This document shows, piece after piece, positions 17,722-25,458 of a stretch of DNA of 64,000 nt. Positions within the stretch are counted from its first letter, which is position 1. Every line of letters begins with the position of its first letter. The position numbers and the translations under genes were made by a program. Under the pieces are notes generated by a model that was given only the letters and a program-made list of their open reading frames with translations, was not told where the DNA came from and searched no databases. The DNA comes from Pontiella sulfatireligans. GTDB taxonomy: Bacteria; Verrucomicrobiota; Kiritimatiellia; Kiritimatiellales; Pontiellaceae. Location: the NCBI RefSeq assembly GCF_900890705.1, contig NZ_CAAHFH010000001.1:124001-188000 (forward strand), in the 5' to 3' direction.

Positions 17722-17984
17722 TTCACATCCATCTTCAGTCGACCGATTTCCTCGTAAAGTGGAGCCGTCAGCTCCTCTTCAGTTTTTGCCTGCTTCTTTT
17801 TTCCCGATGCAAAAAGATCTGGAGCATTTGAAAGCAACTGTTTCTTCCAGTCCGAAATCTGGTTCGGATGAACCTGATATTCCGAAGCCAGCTCGTTGAG
17901 AGTCTTGATGCCCTTGATCGCTTCAACAGCCACTTTGGCCTTGAACTTGTCCGTGAATGTCCTACGTTTTCTTCCCATATCCAT
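17700..17984 (-). CDS. IS3 transposase OrfA (DNA-binding subunit)
   Basis: This 94-residue protein has the IS3 OrfA layout: an N-terminal helix-turn-helix (RRTFTDKFKAKVAVEAI, then LNELASEYQVHPNQISDWKK) and a C-terminal leucine-zipper-like stretch (EEIGRLKMDVKWLEKKL). It binds the terminal repeats and regulates transposition. Its last codons include the slippery A AAA AAG, giving a low-level OrfAB fusion. It lies within the element that interrupts the DUF262 gene. Confidence 0.9.
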   Translation of the reverse strand: MDMGRKRRTFTDKFKAKVAVEAIKGIKTLNELASEYQVHPNQISDWKKQLLSNAPDLFASGKKKQAKTEEELTAPLYEEIGRLKMDVKWLEKKL

Positions 17985-18047
17985 GCGTCCTTTTTTATCA
18001 TTTTAAGGACGCAGATTCCACTTAAGCCGGTGGTCCTGAAATCGGGG

Positions 18048-18878
18048 CTAAGCGCAATATTTATTGTGCATACTCGCACAGAAGAGGGAGTGCATCACGT
18101 ATGGCTTCATCAAGAAGCTTTTGCGGAGTACGCCTAAGTTATTGGTGACATAGCTGAAGAACTCGCCTAGCCTGAATTGGTATTCGCTCTCCAGAATAAA
18201 TTCCACATCGTATTTCTTGTATAAATTAGAAAGCCCCACATTACTGCTACTCACGATGCCCTGCTCTAAGGATAGTACCATCTCGGCTAGTAGTTCAGCA
18301 TCTGCCATACGTACAATTTGTCGCTTGGTAAAAATGCCATACTCAATAAATATGGGAGTAAACTCACTGGCTGATTCATTGATAAACCATTTAAATGCTC
18401 CCTGATATGAGGAGTGTCGTTTCTCTGCGTCATTCAAAGGTAATGTATATGCATTCATTCTTCGGAACATCTCAAGAATATCGGATTTTTCTGCATTCCT
18501 AATTACATCCACAGGAACAGGGCAACTAAAAAACTTATCCTGTACTTCCTCATCAAGATCTGAAAAACGGCTCCCGTGGTATCGTTGGGATACGTTTGTC
18601 AAAGCATACTTGCCATCGACAAAGTCCATGATTGCAGTTATTCGCTGTTGGCCGTCGACAATCTCTCGTTTCGTCTTTCGAACCTCGCGATCCAGATATT
18701 CATAAAAGTACAATTTCGGAAATGGGAATTCTGTCAAAATGGTATCTATAAAATAGCTCCGAGCCCCCGTTGGCCACAAGCGTGAACCCCGTTGGTATTC
18801 TCGATTAACCAGCAAATCTTTGCGTTGGAGCATCTCTCGCAATTCGGAAATAGAATATGCACTTCCGTCAATTTTCAT
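18048..18878 (-). pseudogene. DUF262 protein, 5' part truncated by IS3
   Basis: The frame encodes 276 residues with the DUF262 hallmark REIVDGQQRITAIMDF (about residues 71-86), preceded by NREYQRGSRLWP. The last native residues are HNKY; the two that follow (CA) and the stop come from the insertion sequence. Joined to the fragment at 16435-16674, the gene would encode about 352 residues. DUF262 is a ParB/Srx-like domain known from GmrS-type restriction and other phage defences. The intact gene preceded a HEPN-like gene by 11 bases. The truncated product lacks its C-terminal region and is probably inactive. Confidence 0.85.
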
Positions 18879-19511
18879 TTATCGATCCTCGGTTATTAGC
18901 TGCAACCATTCTCTTCCGTGGCTCCCTGACTACAGATGAATAAGACAAAACCCGGAAAACATATTCGCCACATCTTTACATCAATGCTGTTTCGCATTAA
19001 CTAGAAAACTATACTGTCTTTTGATATTTATTCAGCATTTATTCAGCATTTATTCTGAATAAAAATAAATATTCATGATAGGCTTATTTGAGTTTAGCTG
19101 GGTTCCAAGCACAACAATAAAGCAATGAAGTGATCTGTACTGAGGCACGAAGGGAACGATCAGCATCATTGTCAGGTTCATGTAAGCTGCGGAGAGGCGG
19201 CATGATTAAAGCGTCGGAGACGCGCTTGATCATCCGTGGAGGAAGGGCCCCCCTTATATATAGGGCAATGCTTAAGCGGCTTTGCCGCTGGTATCGGTTA
19301 TTCGTTATTCGTTATGAGGAAAAGAGGATGCCTGCGAGTGCAGGTATCGTTTTCCGAGCTTCTTTCTCTCTTTTTTTATCCTGAATTTCGACTGTTTTTC
19401 CATTTTTCAAACGTCTGGACAGACCGCTGCGTTGCCGCTTCCAAAGCTTGGAAGCGGGAGGCCTTTATCGTGTCGCGGCCGTCCCGGCTGCGGGCTGAAA
19501 CAGTCGGTCTA
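18879..19511. other. Gap between DUF262 gene and IS91-type genes
   Basis: Besides the 11-bp repeats, this 630-base stretch contains a small hairpin AGCGGC/GCCGCT (about 19275-19289), a GTTATTCGTTATTCGTTAT run near 19298, and the perfect palindrome GCTTCCAAAGCTTGGAAGC (19437-19455). Its right part probably includes one end of the IS91-type element. I see no convincing gene; the long plus-strand frame here runs antisense to the transposase. Confidence 0.5.
19027..19059. repeat. Three 11-bp direct repeats upstream of the DUF262 gene
   Basis: TTTATTCAGCA occurs twice back to back (19027-19037, 19038-19048), followed by the variant TTTATTCTGAA (19049-19059), about 150 bases before the DUF262 start. 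The variant is itself nearly palindromic with the following AATAAA. Such iterons often bind a regulator; no regulator gene is next to them. Confidence 0.6.
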
Positions 19512-20594
19512 CTAGCCCGTGCCGCGCGGACACGGGATAAACTCACGCCAGCGAATGAGACCGCCGCAGGTTTTGCATTTCCAGGGTTTACGGTGCGGTG
19601 GTTTCCCGGGGGGCAGCAACTCGACAAGAATCTCATAGAGCGCGCAGATGAGTTCGCGAATCCGCTCGAGCGGTACGCGGCAGTTGGACGCGAGGAATCC
19701 GTAGTGCCGCACCTTCATGAACCCGTGCGGCAGGACGTGCTGAAGATAGCGCCGCATGAACTCGAAAATCTTGAGGCTCATTGTTTTCCAGGCTTTGGAA
19801 CCGGAAGGTTTGTATTTGAAGGTCACCTCGCCGTCGGCCACGCGGATGATTCGGCTCGGCGCGATGGCCACGCGAAAGACATATTGCGCGAGATACTTGA
19901 GCGCCCGCTGGCCGTTGCCGACGTTGCGGACATCGACAACCCAGTCGGGGTTCCACACGCACGGCGGCGCGGCGAGCCCTGCTTGTTTGAGCAGCTCCAT
20001 GAACTTGGCGCGGTAGATTATCGAGAGCGGTTTGCCATGGATATAAAACTCAGCACCGGAGCTTTTCCATTCGGTCTCGTCTTTTGAGAGCCCGCCGCCG
20101 GGCACGATGAAGTGCACGTGCGGATGGTATTCAAGCTGTCGCGTCCACGTGTGCAGGATGCCGGTAAACCCGGCGGTTTCACATCCGACAAAGCGCGGAT
20201 CTTTCGCCAGCTTTTTCAGAGCGCCGGAGGCCGCTTTGAAGAGCGCGGAATAAGCCGCCTTTTGGTTGGACCGGATCAGCGAGCGGAGTTCCTTGGGCAC
20301 GGTGAAGGTGATCATGAAATAATTAACCGGCAGCGCCTTCTCAAGCTGCTTGATCAACCACTCATCCGACTTTCCGGCCTGGCAGGTCGGACAGTGCCGG
20401 TTGCCGCAGGAGCTGTCGGCATAGTGGCTTTCGCCGCAACCGTCGCACGAAAATGAATGTTGGCCGAAAGCACCGGTGCCGCAGTTGCGGATAGCCCGGA
20501 TCACCTTCCGATGATTTGAGGGCATGTCCGCACCGAAGCGCGCAAGATAGGCCGCGCCGTGAGTCTGGAAAAGGTTCTGAATGGGATTAGGCAT
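19512..20594 (-). CDS. IS91-family HUH transposase
   Basis: The 360-residue protein has an N-terminal zinc-binding module (Cys50, Cys53, Cys63, Cys68, Cys71). The HUH motif HPHVH (157-161) belongs to the rolling-circle replication initiator fold, and a catalytic pair of tyrosines sits in YLAQY (234 and 238). These features define Y2 transposases of the IS91/ISCR group. The C-terminal tail has another CxxC pair (CKTCGG). The frame is intact. It overlaps the upstream recombinase gene by eight bases. Confidence 0.92.
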   Translation of the reverse strand: MPNPIQNLFQTHGAAYLARFGADMPSNHRKVIRAIRNCGTGAFGQHSFSCDGCGESHYADSSCGNRHCPTCQAGKSDEWLIKQLEKALPVNYFMITFTVPKELRSLIRSNQKAAYSALFKAASGALKKLAKDPRFVGCETAGFTGILHTWTRQLEYHPHVHFIVPGGGLSKDETEWKSSGAEFYIHGKPLSIIYRAKFMELLKQAGLAAPPCVWNPDWVVDVRNVGNGQRALKYLAQYVFRVAIAPSRIIRVADGEVTFKYKPSGSKAWKTMSLKIFEFMRRYLQHVLPHGFMKVRHYGFLASNCRVPLERIRELICALYEILVELLPPGKPPHRKPWKCKTCGGLIRWREFIPCPRGTG

Positions 20595-21468
20595 CGTCGA
20601 GCCCTCCCATCAGGCGGTTGATGCGCGCGGCGGCATCACTGTTGCCCATGTCGGTGACATGAAGATAGATCATGGTGGTTTCAAGGGAGCTGTGACCGAG
20701 ATACTGCTGAACAATGCGCAGGTTAACGCCCGCCTCGATCAGATGCGTGGCATAGGAGTGCCGCAGCGTATGAAGCGTAGCGTGTTTTTTTATCTTGGGG
20801 AGCTCTTTAAGAATCCGGCGCATCATTTGCTGAACCGACGAGCGGGCCATGGGCGTGGTCGCCGTGCGTCCCTTTTTACGATCACGGCCAAGCGCCTGGA
20901 AAAGCAGGGCTTTATTACGATGTGTTTTCCAATATTCAACCAACAGATTATAGGTGGATTTCGGCAAAGGAATATAGCGGTCCTTCCCGCCCTTGCCCTG
21001 GCGGACATGGAGTGTCATGCGTTCTTTGCAGATATCATGAACCGTAAGGTTCAGTGCCTCCTGCAGACGCAGGCCGCACGAATACACCGTGGCCAGAAAC
21101 GCGCGGGCCTGAGGCGTACGTGCCGTGCCCAGAATCAGGCGGACCTCGTTAATGCTAAGAACCGTCGGCGGCGTAGTCAGGCGCTTGATCTTCAGCAGCC
21201 GAAGCGTCTCCCAGTCCATCGGGAGAGTGTGGGTATAGAAAAACTTAATCCCGCTGTAGGCAATGCGCATCGTCGATGCACTCCAGCCCTGGTCATTTTT
21301 ACAATACAGGAAATATTCACGCACCTGCTGTTCCGCGATCTCCTCTGCCGGCACATGCCAGAAGTTGGAGAGTTGGCGCACCGCGCGCGAGTATGATTTT
21401 TGTGTACGATCGCAGTAGTCACACAGCTGCATGTCCTCTATCATCTTATTTTGTAATTTGTTGTTCAT
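20587..21468 (-). CDS. IS91-associated tyrosine recombinase
   Basis: This 293-residue protein is a XerC/D-like integrase. It has an N-terminal SAM-like core-binding domain (about 10-95) and a catalytic domain with Arg in SCGLRLQEAL, the HTLRHSYATH box, GHSS and the nucleophile in TTMIYLH. Tyrosine recombinases of this type commonly accompany IS91-family transposases; how they act in transposition is not settled. It is upstream of and overlaps the transposase gene, so the two are cotranslated. It is not obviously a tRNA-targeting island integrase. Confidence 0.9.
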   Translation of the reverse strand: MNNKLQNKMIEDMQLCDYCDRTQKSYSRAVRQLSNFWHVPAEEIAEQQVREYFLYCKNDQGWSASTMRIAYSGIKFFYTHTLPMDWETLRLLKIKRLTTPPTVLSINEVRLILGTARTPQARAFLATVYSCGLRLQEALNLTVHDICKERMTLHVRQGKGGKDRYIPLPKSTYNLLVEYWKTHRNKALLFQALGRDRKKGRTATTPMARSSVQQMMRRILKELPKIKKHATLHTLRHSYATHLIEAGVNLRIVQQYLGHSSLETTMIYLHVTDMGNSDAAARINRLMGGLDDA

Positions 21469-21615
21469 ATCAGCTTCCTTTCGCTCTGTTATGAGGACGC
21501 TGAATACGTCCTCTTTCAGAGTGGAAGCTATATGATTAACAGGGATTGTTTAACTGCCGCGCAGCGGCTTACTTGAACCGATCTAAATAACTTCAGAAGG
21601 GAAACTCATGCCTCC

Positions 21616-21657
21616 TAATGAAGCTCCCCGCTGCCAGCAGACGGGGTATCTTCATTA
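21616..21657. repeat. REP-like palindrome
   Basis: TAATGAAG..CCCCG and CGGGG..CTTCATTA form an imperfect hairpin over 42 bases. A partial second copy (GTAAGCAGCGGGGTAAGG) follows at about 21675-21692, and a small hairpin TGCC/GGCA at about 21703-21715. The form resembles REP elements mobilised by RAYT transposases, but no such transposase is in the window. Confidence 0.6.
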
Positions 21658-21740
21658 CTTGAATACAGACGCCGTAAGCAGCGGGGTAAGGCACCCTCAA
21701 ACTGCCGAAGTGGCATGTTCATAAAAATGGATTAATACAC

Positions 21741-22550
21741 ATGAAAAGAAAATCTAGAATGAAAAATTTACCCTCTCCCATTTCCCTTAAAAAAAACAGA
21801 TTGCGAAGCCTTGCCGGCAGTTTTGAAAATTGGTTTGACGATGCTGTGGAGCCCAGAATTGCCGAAATGCAAAATGAATCTGCTTCACTTGAGATGAAAA
21901 TAGATGCCCTCAAAAACAGTTTAACACATGAACAAGTTGACAGAAATGGAGTGTCTGTTGTTGATGGGGGCGAGGCTGAACGGCCTTGTGATGGTGATAT
22001 CGCTATATATGAGCAGATGGGAGAATTATACTACGATTTTGACATGAATGAAGAGCGACTGCTGTCGGTTGGCAGCATGAGGGTCGTATGCTTATTCAAG
22101 GATTTTGAAATTATATTGAAAGATCTCATTGCGGAAGCTTTCTCCGATGTTAACAAGAGGGATTTGTTCCAGTGGGAGAATGTAAAATCCTTTCTAAATA
22201 GTAACGGCATTCCCCTTGGTAATGTAATGGAATATGAATCCATTAACTGCCTAAGAACCGTGAATAATAACATCAAGCATTCAGGGGTCATAGATGAGAA
22301 GATCAAGAGGCAAGGAATACCTGAGTTCAAAGACAAGGAAATTTTTGATTCGGAATCTGTATCATCGTTCTATTTTAGAATACGGGGGAAACCCGGTGTA
22401 TTCATGAACGCCTTTGCTGAAGTGTTGATAGCGTACTTATACGAATTCGACGATGCTAGAATAAGCACTATCGCGAGTGACTATAAGGAAAGAATGGATA
22501 GTGTGGCTGGCCAAAAACTAATAGATGCTTTAAGTGAGATTTACACGTGA
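21741..22550 (+). CDS. Hypothetical protein with HEPN-like C-terminal half
   Basis: The protein has 269 residues and no signal peptide. A basic start and a helical, charged first third (with EMQNESASLEMKIDALKN, possibly coiled coil) are followed by a helical region. That region contains LFKDFEIILKDLI and LRTVNNNIKHSG, which resembles the R-x(n)-N-x(3)-KH segment of HEPN-like helical bundles. The codon use is AT-rich compared with the core genes, suggesting transfer. Its role is unknown; position in an island with a second HEPN-like gene suggests defence or toxin functions, as inference only. Confidence 0.55.
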   Translation: MKRKSRMKNLPSPISLKKNRLRSLAGSFENWFDDAVEPRIAEMQNESASLEMKIDALKNSLTHEQVDRNGVSVVDGGEAERPCDGDIAIYEQMGELYYDFDMNEERLLSVGSMRVVCLFKDFEIILKDLIAEAFSDVNKRDLFQWENVKSFLNSNGIPLGNVMEYESINCLRTVNNNIKHSGVIDEKIKRQGIPEFKDKEIFDSESVSSFYFRIRGKPGVFMNAFAEVLIAYLYEFDDARISTIASDYKERMDSVAGQKLIDALSEIYT

Positions 22551-22696
22551 ATTATGGCCTATGAACAATAGAATTCAATGCGGCCTCAGACCTGTTTAGA
22601 CTTTGTCTTATAAAGCTCGCTTGGCTATTAAGAGTTGAGTGAAATACAAAGATGTTTGACATTTATCAATCACCTAAACGCATCATAAGGAATATA

Positions 22697-23425
22697 ATGA
22701 TAAAGACCATACCCCTTGCAATGTTAATGTCGCTTTCCGTTTTATCGGGATGCACTCATCAATTGGCTATTAAGAATATGGACATGTACCAGAATGTTTC
22801 TCTTAATTCACTGAGGCAACCCACGTCGCTTGGGATTAAAGCGGATGTAAAAACAGCAGAAGGAAAGAAGTTTGTTAAAGCGGTCGCTGACTCGCTGGGG
22901 AAATACAACGTCCATGCCACGACAGCGATAATGAACGGACATGGAGACGTAGATGCCATTGCGACCATTACGGTAAATTCTGAGTATAAAGGATCGGGGT
23001 GGAACTTCCTCATCAATTGGCCTGGATTCTTGATATTTACACCTGCATGGCATGGATATAATTACGAAATTAACCATGACTTCATGGTTTTAATTACAGA
23101 CGGAAATACAGGGGAAAAGATAAACTCATTTGCTGTTCCCGTTTCTTTGGACATTCGGCACGCATCATTTAATCGTACATGGACTGAAATAGGTTGGCTT
23201 GAGTTCGGGATAATACCTTTAATCGGTGGGTTTGTTTTCATAAATTACGACGACAATGTAACCCCGATTGCTCACGAAAAGGCCGCTCCTATTATTGCGG
23301 ATTACATAGCGCAAGAGATTGTTGAAAACTTGATTGCTGTTGCTGGTGGGAAGAAAGCTAAAAGCATCGCAAGTGAGCAAGCGAGTACGCCTCCCCCTCT
23401 GGCTTCTGCAAGTAAAACAGAGTAA
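22697..23425 (+). CDS. Hypothetical lipoprotein
   Basis: The 242-residue protein begins MIKTIPLAMLMSLSVLSGCTH: a signal peptide with lipobox VLSGC, so it should be anchored in the cell envelope. The mature part has a Gly/Trp-rich middle (SGWNFLINWPGFLIFTPAWHGYNY) and a hydrophobic span near FGIIPLIGGFVFINYD. The tail is low-complexity and rich in Ser, Ala and Pro. The start at 22697 is preferred because AAGGA lies just upstream and gives a normal signal peptide; a start at 22652 would add 15 residues before it. I do not recognise the family. Confidence 0.65.
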   Translation: MIKTIPLAMLMSLSVLSGCTHQLAIKNMDMYQNVSLNSLRQPTSLGIKADVKTAEGKKFVKAVADSLGKYNVHATTAIMNGHGDVDAIATITVNSEYKGSGWNFLINWPGFLIFTPAWHGYNYEINHDFMVLITDGNTGEKINSFAVPVSLDIRHASFNRTWTEIGWLEFGIIPLIGGFVFINYDDNVTPIAHEKAAPIIADYIAQEIVENLIAVAGGKKAKSIASEQASTPPPLASASKTE

Positions 23426-23494
23426 GGTTTACCTGCGGTCTGTGATGGCCTTAACGATACGAATGTTGAAGACGTACACATCCGTTTAGGAATA

Positions 23495-23827
23495 ATGCCG
23501 ATCATGAAAAACATCCTCTTCATATGCAGTCGCAACAGACTGCGCAGCCCTACGGCGGAAACGATCTTCTGTGACCGTCAAGGGTGGTTGGTACGTTCTG
23601 CCGGGCTGGCTAAGGATGCCGAGGTTCAGTTGTCGGCAGAGGATTTGGAATGGGCTGATATCGTGTTCGTGATGGAGTCTATGCACCGCAGGAAGCTTAA
23701 GGAGAAGTTCGGGGCATCAATAAAGGATCAACGAGTAGTGTGTTTGGGCATTCCGGATAATTACGAGTACATGGATGATGCGTTGATTCGTCTATTGAAG
23801 CAGAAGGTTCCGGGATTGGTGGGATAA
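23495..23827 (+). CDS. Short low-molecular-weight phosphatase family protein
   Basis: The 110-residue protein matches the short bacterial branch of low-molecular-weight tyrosine phosphatases. The catalytic loop is CSRNRLRSPTAE (C-x5-R-S, near residue 11), and WADIVFVMESMH is the conserved central strand. The usual C-terminal aspartate appears within IPDNYEYMDD. Classical members have about 150 residues; this shorter family has about 105-110, so it is not truncated. The ATG at 23504 is an alternative start. The stop is followed immediately by the GTG of the next gene, so the two are coupled. Confidence 0.75.
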   Translation: MPIMKNILFICSRNRLRSPTAETIFCDRQGWLVRSAGLAKDAEVQLSAEDLEWADIVFVMESMHRRKLKEKFGASIKDQRVVCLGIPDNYEYMDDALIRLLKQKVPGLVG

Positions 23828-24511
23828 GTGAAATCAAAGTTACCCGAATTTTCAGACCTGTGCCTACGTGCTATGAAGTGTCGCCATTGCTTTAATCAGA
23901 TTGGTGTAGAGGCTCCTCTCATTGATATTGCCCAGCCCAGATGGATTGGCAGTGAATACTGGAAAGCGTCTCCGAAGGTATTGATTCTGATGCTCAATCC
24001 GGGCAGTGGGGAGAGCCGAAAAGATGATGCTGATACTAGATTTCGGAATCTGCTGCATGCCTATGCCGCCGGTGATGGTGGGCTGGAAGAGATATTTGCC
24101 CATCAGGGCGAGGATATTCCCAACTGGGGCAGGGGTAGACTGAGCAAATTCTATCTGGGTGGTTTCGGGTTAGAGTTGGAGAAAATTGCATTCGGCAATA
24201 TTGCTTGGTGTGCCACCAGAAGGAACAAGTATCCCGCACGAATGCTTTGCCATTGCTTTGAGCAACATACTTCCGCTTTGGTCCGACTGCTTATGCCGGA
24301 TGTTGTCATTCTTTCGGGAAAGCAAACACATCGCTTTGCAACGGCGATCCGTGAAATGGTTCCGAATGCAAAAGTGATCGAGACAATTCACTATGCACAT
24401 CGTGGATGCTATGCGGTGCAGAACAGGGAGCTGGCCAGGGTTCGCAAGCTGATTCACTCAGAAGCTTCTGAGGATGTAACGGCCAGTATTATTGGCCCGG
24501 ATGAAAATTAG
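23828..24511 (+). CDS. Uracil-DNA glycosylase-like protein
   Basis: The 227-residue protein resembles the UDG-like superfamily: KVLILMLNPGSGESRKDD (about residues 49-66) corresponds to the catalytic-loop region, and HYAHRG near residue 188 to the C-terminal active-site histidine block. An early CRHC pair may bind metal. True UDGs have G-Q-D-P-Y or G-E-A-P-G in the first motif; here it is L-N-P-G-S-G, as in uncharacterised relatives, so DNA repair activity is not assured. It starts with GTG directly after the phosphatase stop. The module of phosphatase, UDG-like and zinc-ribbon genes sits in the AT-richer island. Confidence 0.55.
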   Translation: MKSKLPEFSDLCLRAMKCRHCFNQIGVEAPLIDIAQPRWIGSEYWKASPKVLILMLNPGSGESRKDDADTRFRNLLHAYAAGDGGLEEIFAHQGEDIPNWGRGRLSKFYLGGFGLELEKIAFGNIAWCATRRNKYPARMLCHCFEQHTSALVRLLMPDVVILSGKQTHRFATAIREMVPNAKVIETIHYAHRGCYAVQNRELARVRKLIHSEASEDVTASIIGPDEN

Positions 24512-24522
24512 GAACCATAATA

Positions 24523-24909
24523 ATGGGACATCACGCTGAAACAAAATGCCTAGATTGCGGCTATACCTTTTGGGAGAGCTACGGAGGTGGATTTACTTTT
24601 CATCTGTTGCGCTGTGATCAATGCGGTGACTCGAAGCAGATAGCTTTTGACGAGCTAGGAGAATTGCACCTTCAATACCTCAAAGGGTTGGATGGGTGCT
24701 ATTGTGTTGCGACTTTGGAATACGATGAATACGTCCGTAAGCATGCCCCGGTTACTTCGATAACAGAAGAGGAGTATCATCGAGGGATTTCGGACTTTGC
24801 TGGCCCTTGTGAATGTGGAGGCAGGTACACGGTTGATGGATTGCCCCGCTGTCCAAAATGCAAGTCTACTCGGCTAGAGGAGGGGATGGTTGGGCCGATG
24901 TATGATTGA
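24523..24909 (+). CDS. Small zinc-ribbon protein
   Basis: The 128-residue protein contains two probable zinc ribbons: CLDCGY with CDQCGD (residues 9-37) and CECGG with CPKCKS (about 94-114). An acidic segment links them. Its start follows AGGAACC 11 bases after the UDG-like gene, so it probably shares that message. Nothing indicates the function beyond likely metal binding, possibly with nucleic acid or protein contacts. Confidence 0.65.
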   Translation: MGHHAETKCLDCGYTFWESYGGGFTFHLLRCDQCGDSKQIAFDELGELHLQYLKGLDGCYCVATLEYDEYVRKHAPVTSITEEEYHRGISDFAGPCECGGRYTVDGLPRCPKCKSTRLEEGMVGPMYD

Positions 24910-24937
24910 GCGGATATCTATTTGGTTTAAAAGGCAT

Positions 24938-24978
24938 AAAAAAACAGCGCACGGAAGGGGGAGATCCATGCGCTGTTT
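24938..24978 (-). terminator. Terminator-like hairpin, copy 1
   Basis: On the minus strand the stem AAACAGCGCA / TGCGCTGTTT is followed by a run of U residues, and the loop contains the C-rich stretch CTCCCCCTTCC. No minus-strand gene lies directly upstream, so it may end an unrecognised short RNA. It shares the unit GGCATAAAAAAACA(G/A)CGCACGG with copy 2. Confidence 0.6.
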
Positions 24979-25088
24979 AAACAGGAAAAAAGAAGAAAAC
25001 CTGTTTATCAGGGAGTTGTTAGGGTCTTAGACCGTCCTGTCGGAAAATGTTCAAAAATATTCAGGAATGGTTTCATGCGTATGGGCAT

Positions 25089-25134
25089 AAAAAAACAACG
25101 CACGGGAAAAGAGGAGAGAAACCCGTACGTTGTT
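25089..25134 (-). terminator. Terminator-like hairpin, copy 2
   Basis: This diverged duplicate lies 150 bases from copy 1. On the minus strand AACAACGTACGGG / CCCGTGCGTTGTT is followed by a U run, with the loop TTTCTCTCCTCTTTT. Both hairpins expose CU-rich loops that could pair with Shine-Dalgarno sequences. Confidence 0.6.
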
Positions 25135-25458
25135 CCAGAGAAGTTAATCAAGTCTCCATGAATTAGACGAGATGTGAGGCGGGGAGTGGACAGAGGACTT
25201 TGACAACTCCCGAACACCTACAAAGACTTGGTCAACTAATTCCTCAGTCAAGCCATCCTGAAATCTACAAGGACCAACTGTGGCCGCGTGCAAGACGACT
25301 CGAAGCCGGAGCATTATGGGGCATTTTTGCAACTCCTGGAGTGTCTTGTTTTACCCTTGTCAAATCACGCATGGGGAGTACGCTGTTTTGGCGTGTAGCA
25401 GCATGCATGGCAGTGCGTAATACAGGCACTTCTATGGGAAACACACTATGGGGAAAGT

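Larger units (their letters stand above)
16675..18056 (-). mobile_element. IS3-family insertion sequence, complete
   Basis: The 1382-bp element is bounded by imperfect terminal inverted repeats that both start TGCGC: TGCGCCTACCCCCAAT at the left and, on the other strand, TGCGCTTAGCCCCGAT at the right. They are flanked by the direct duplication ATA (16672-16674 and 18057-18059). It carries orfA and orfB with a frameshift signal between them and interrupts the DUF262 gene. About 180 bases lie between the orfB stop and the left end, including a 13-bp perfect inverted repeat. Both orfs are intact, so it is probably still mobile. Confidence 0.93.
19270..21600 (-). mobile_element. IS91-type (HUH) transposon, ends approximate
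   Basis: The element consists of a HUH transposase gene and an upstream, slightly overlapping tyrosine recombinase gene. This two-gene layout is known for IS91-like elements in several phyla. IS91 elements move by rolling-circle replication, have no inverted terminal repeats and produce no target duplication, so the ends cannot be fixed from one copy. CTTGAAC, resembling the known IS91 target tetranucleotides, lies near 21573. The coordinates given are a guess around the two genes. Confidence 0.55.
24910..25458. other. Gene-poor region with three hairpins
   Basis: The left half carries three stem-loops with purine-rich loops on the plus strand: 24938-24978, AAACAGG/CCTGTTT at about 24979-25006, and 25089-25134. 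The right half (25140-25458) contains only weak overlapping open frames without ribosome sites. I see no supported gene. Confidence 0.5.

Noticed and set aside
19236..20087. 283-residue plus-strand frame over the IS91 region
   Set aside because: Most of it is antisense to the intact HUH transposase and it shows no family motif.
24938..25134. Possible CRISPR array
   Set aside because: Only two diverged hairpin units 150 bases apart are present, without regular repeat-spacer structure or cas genes.
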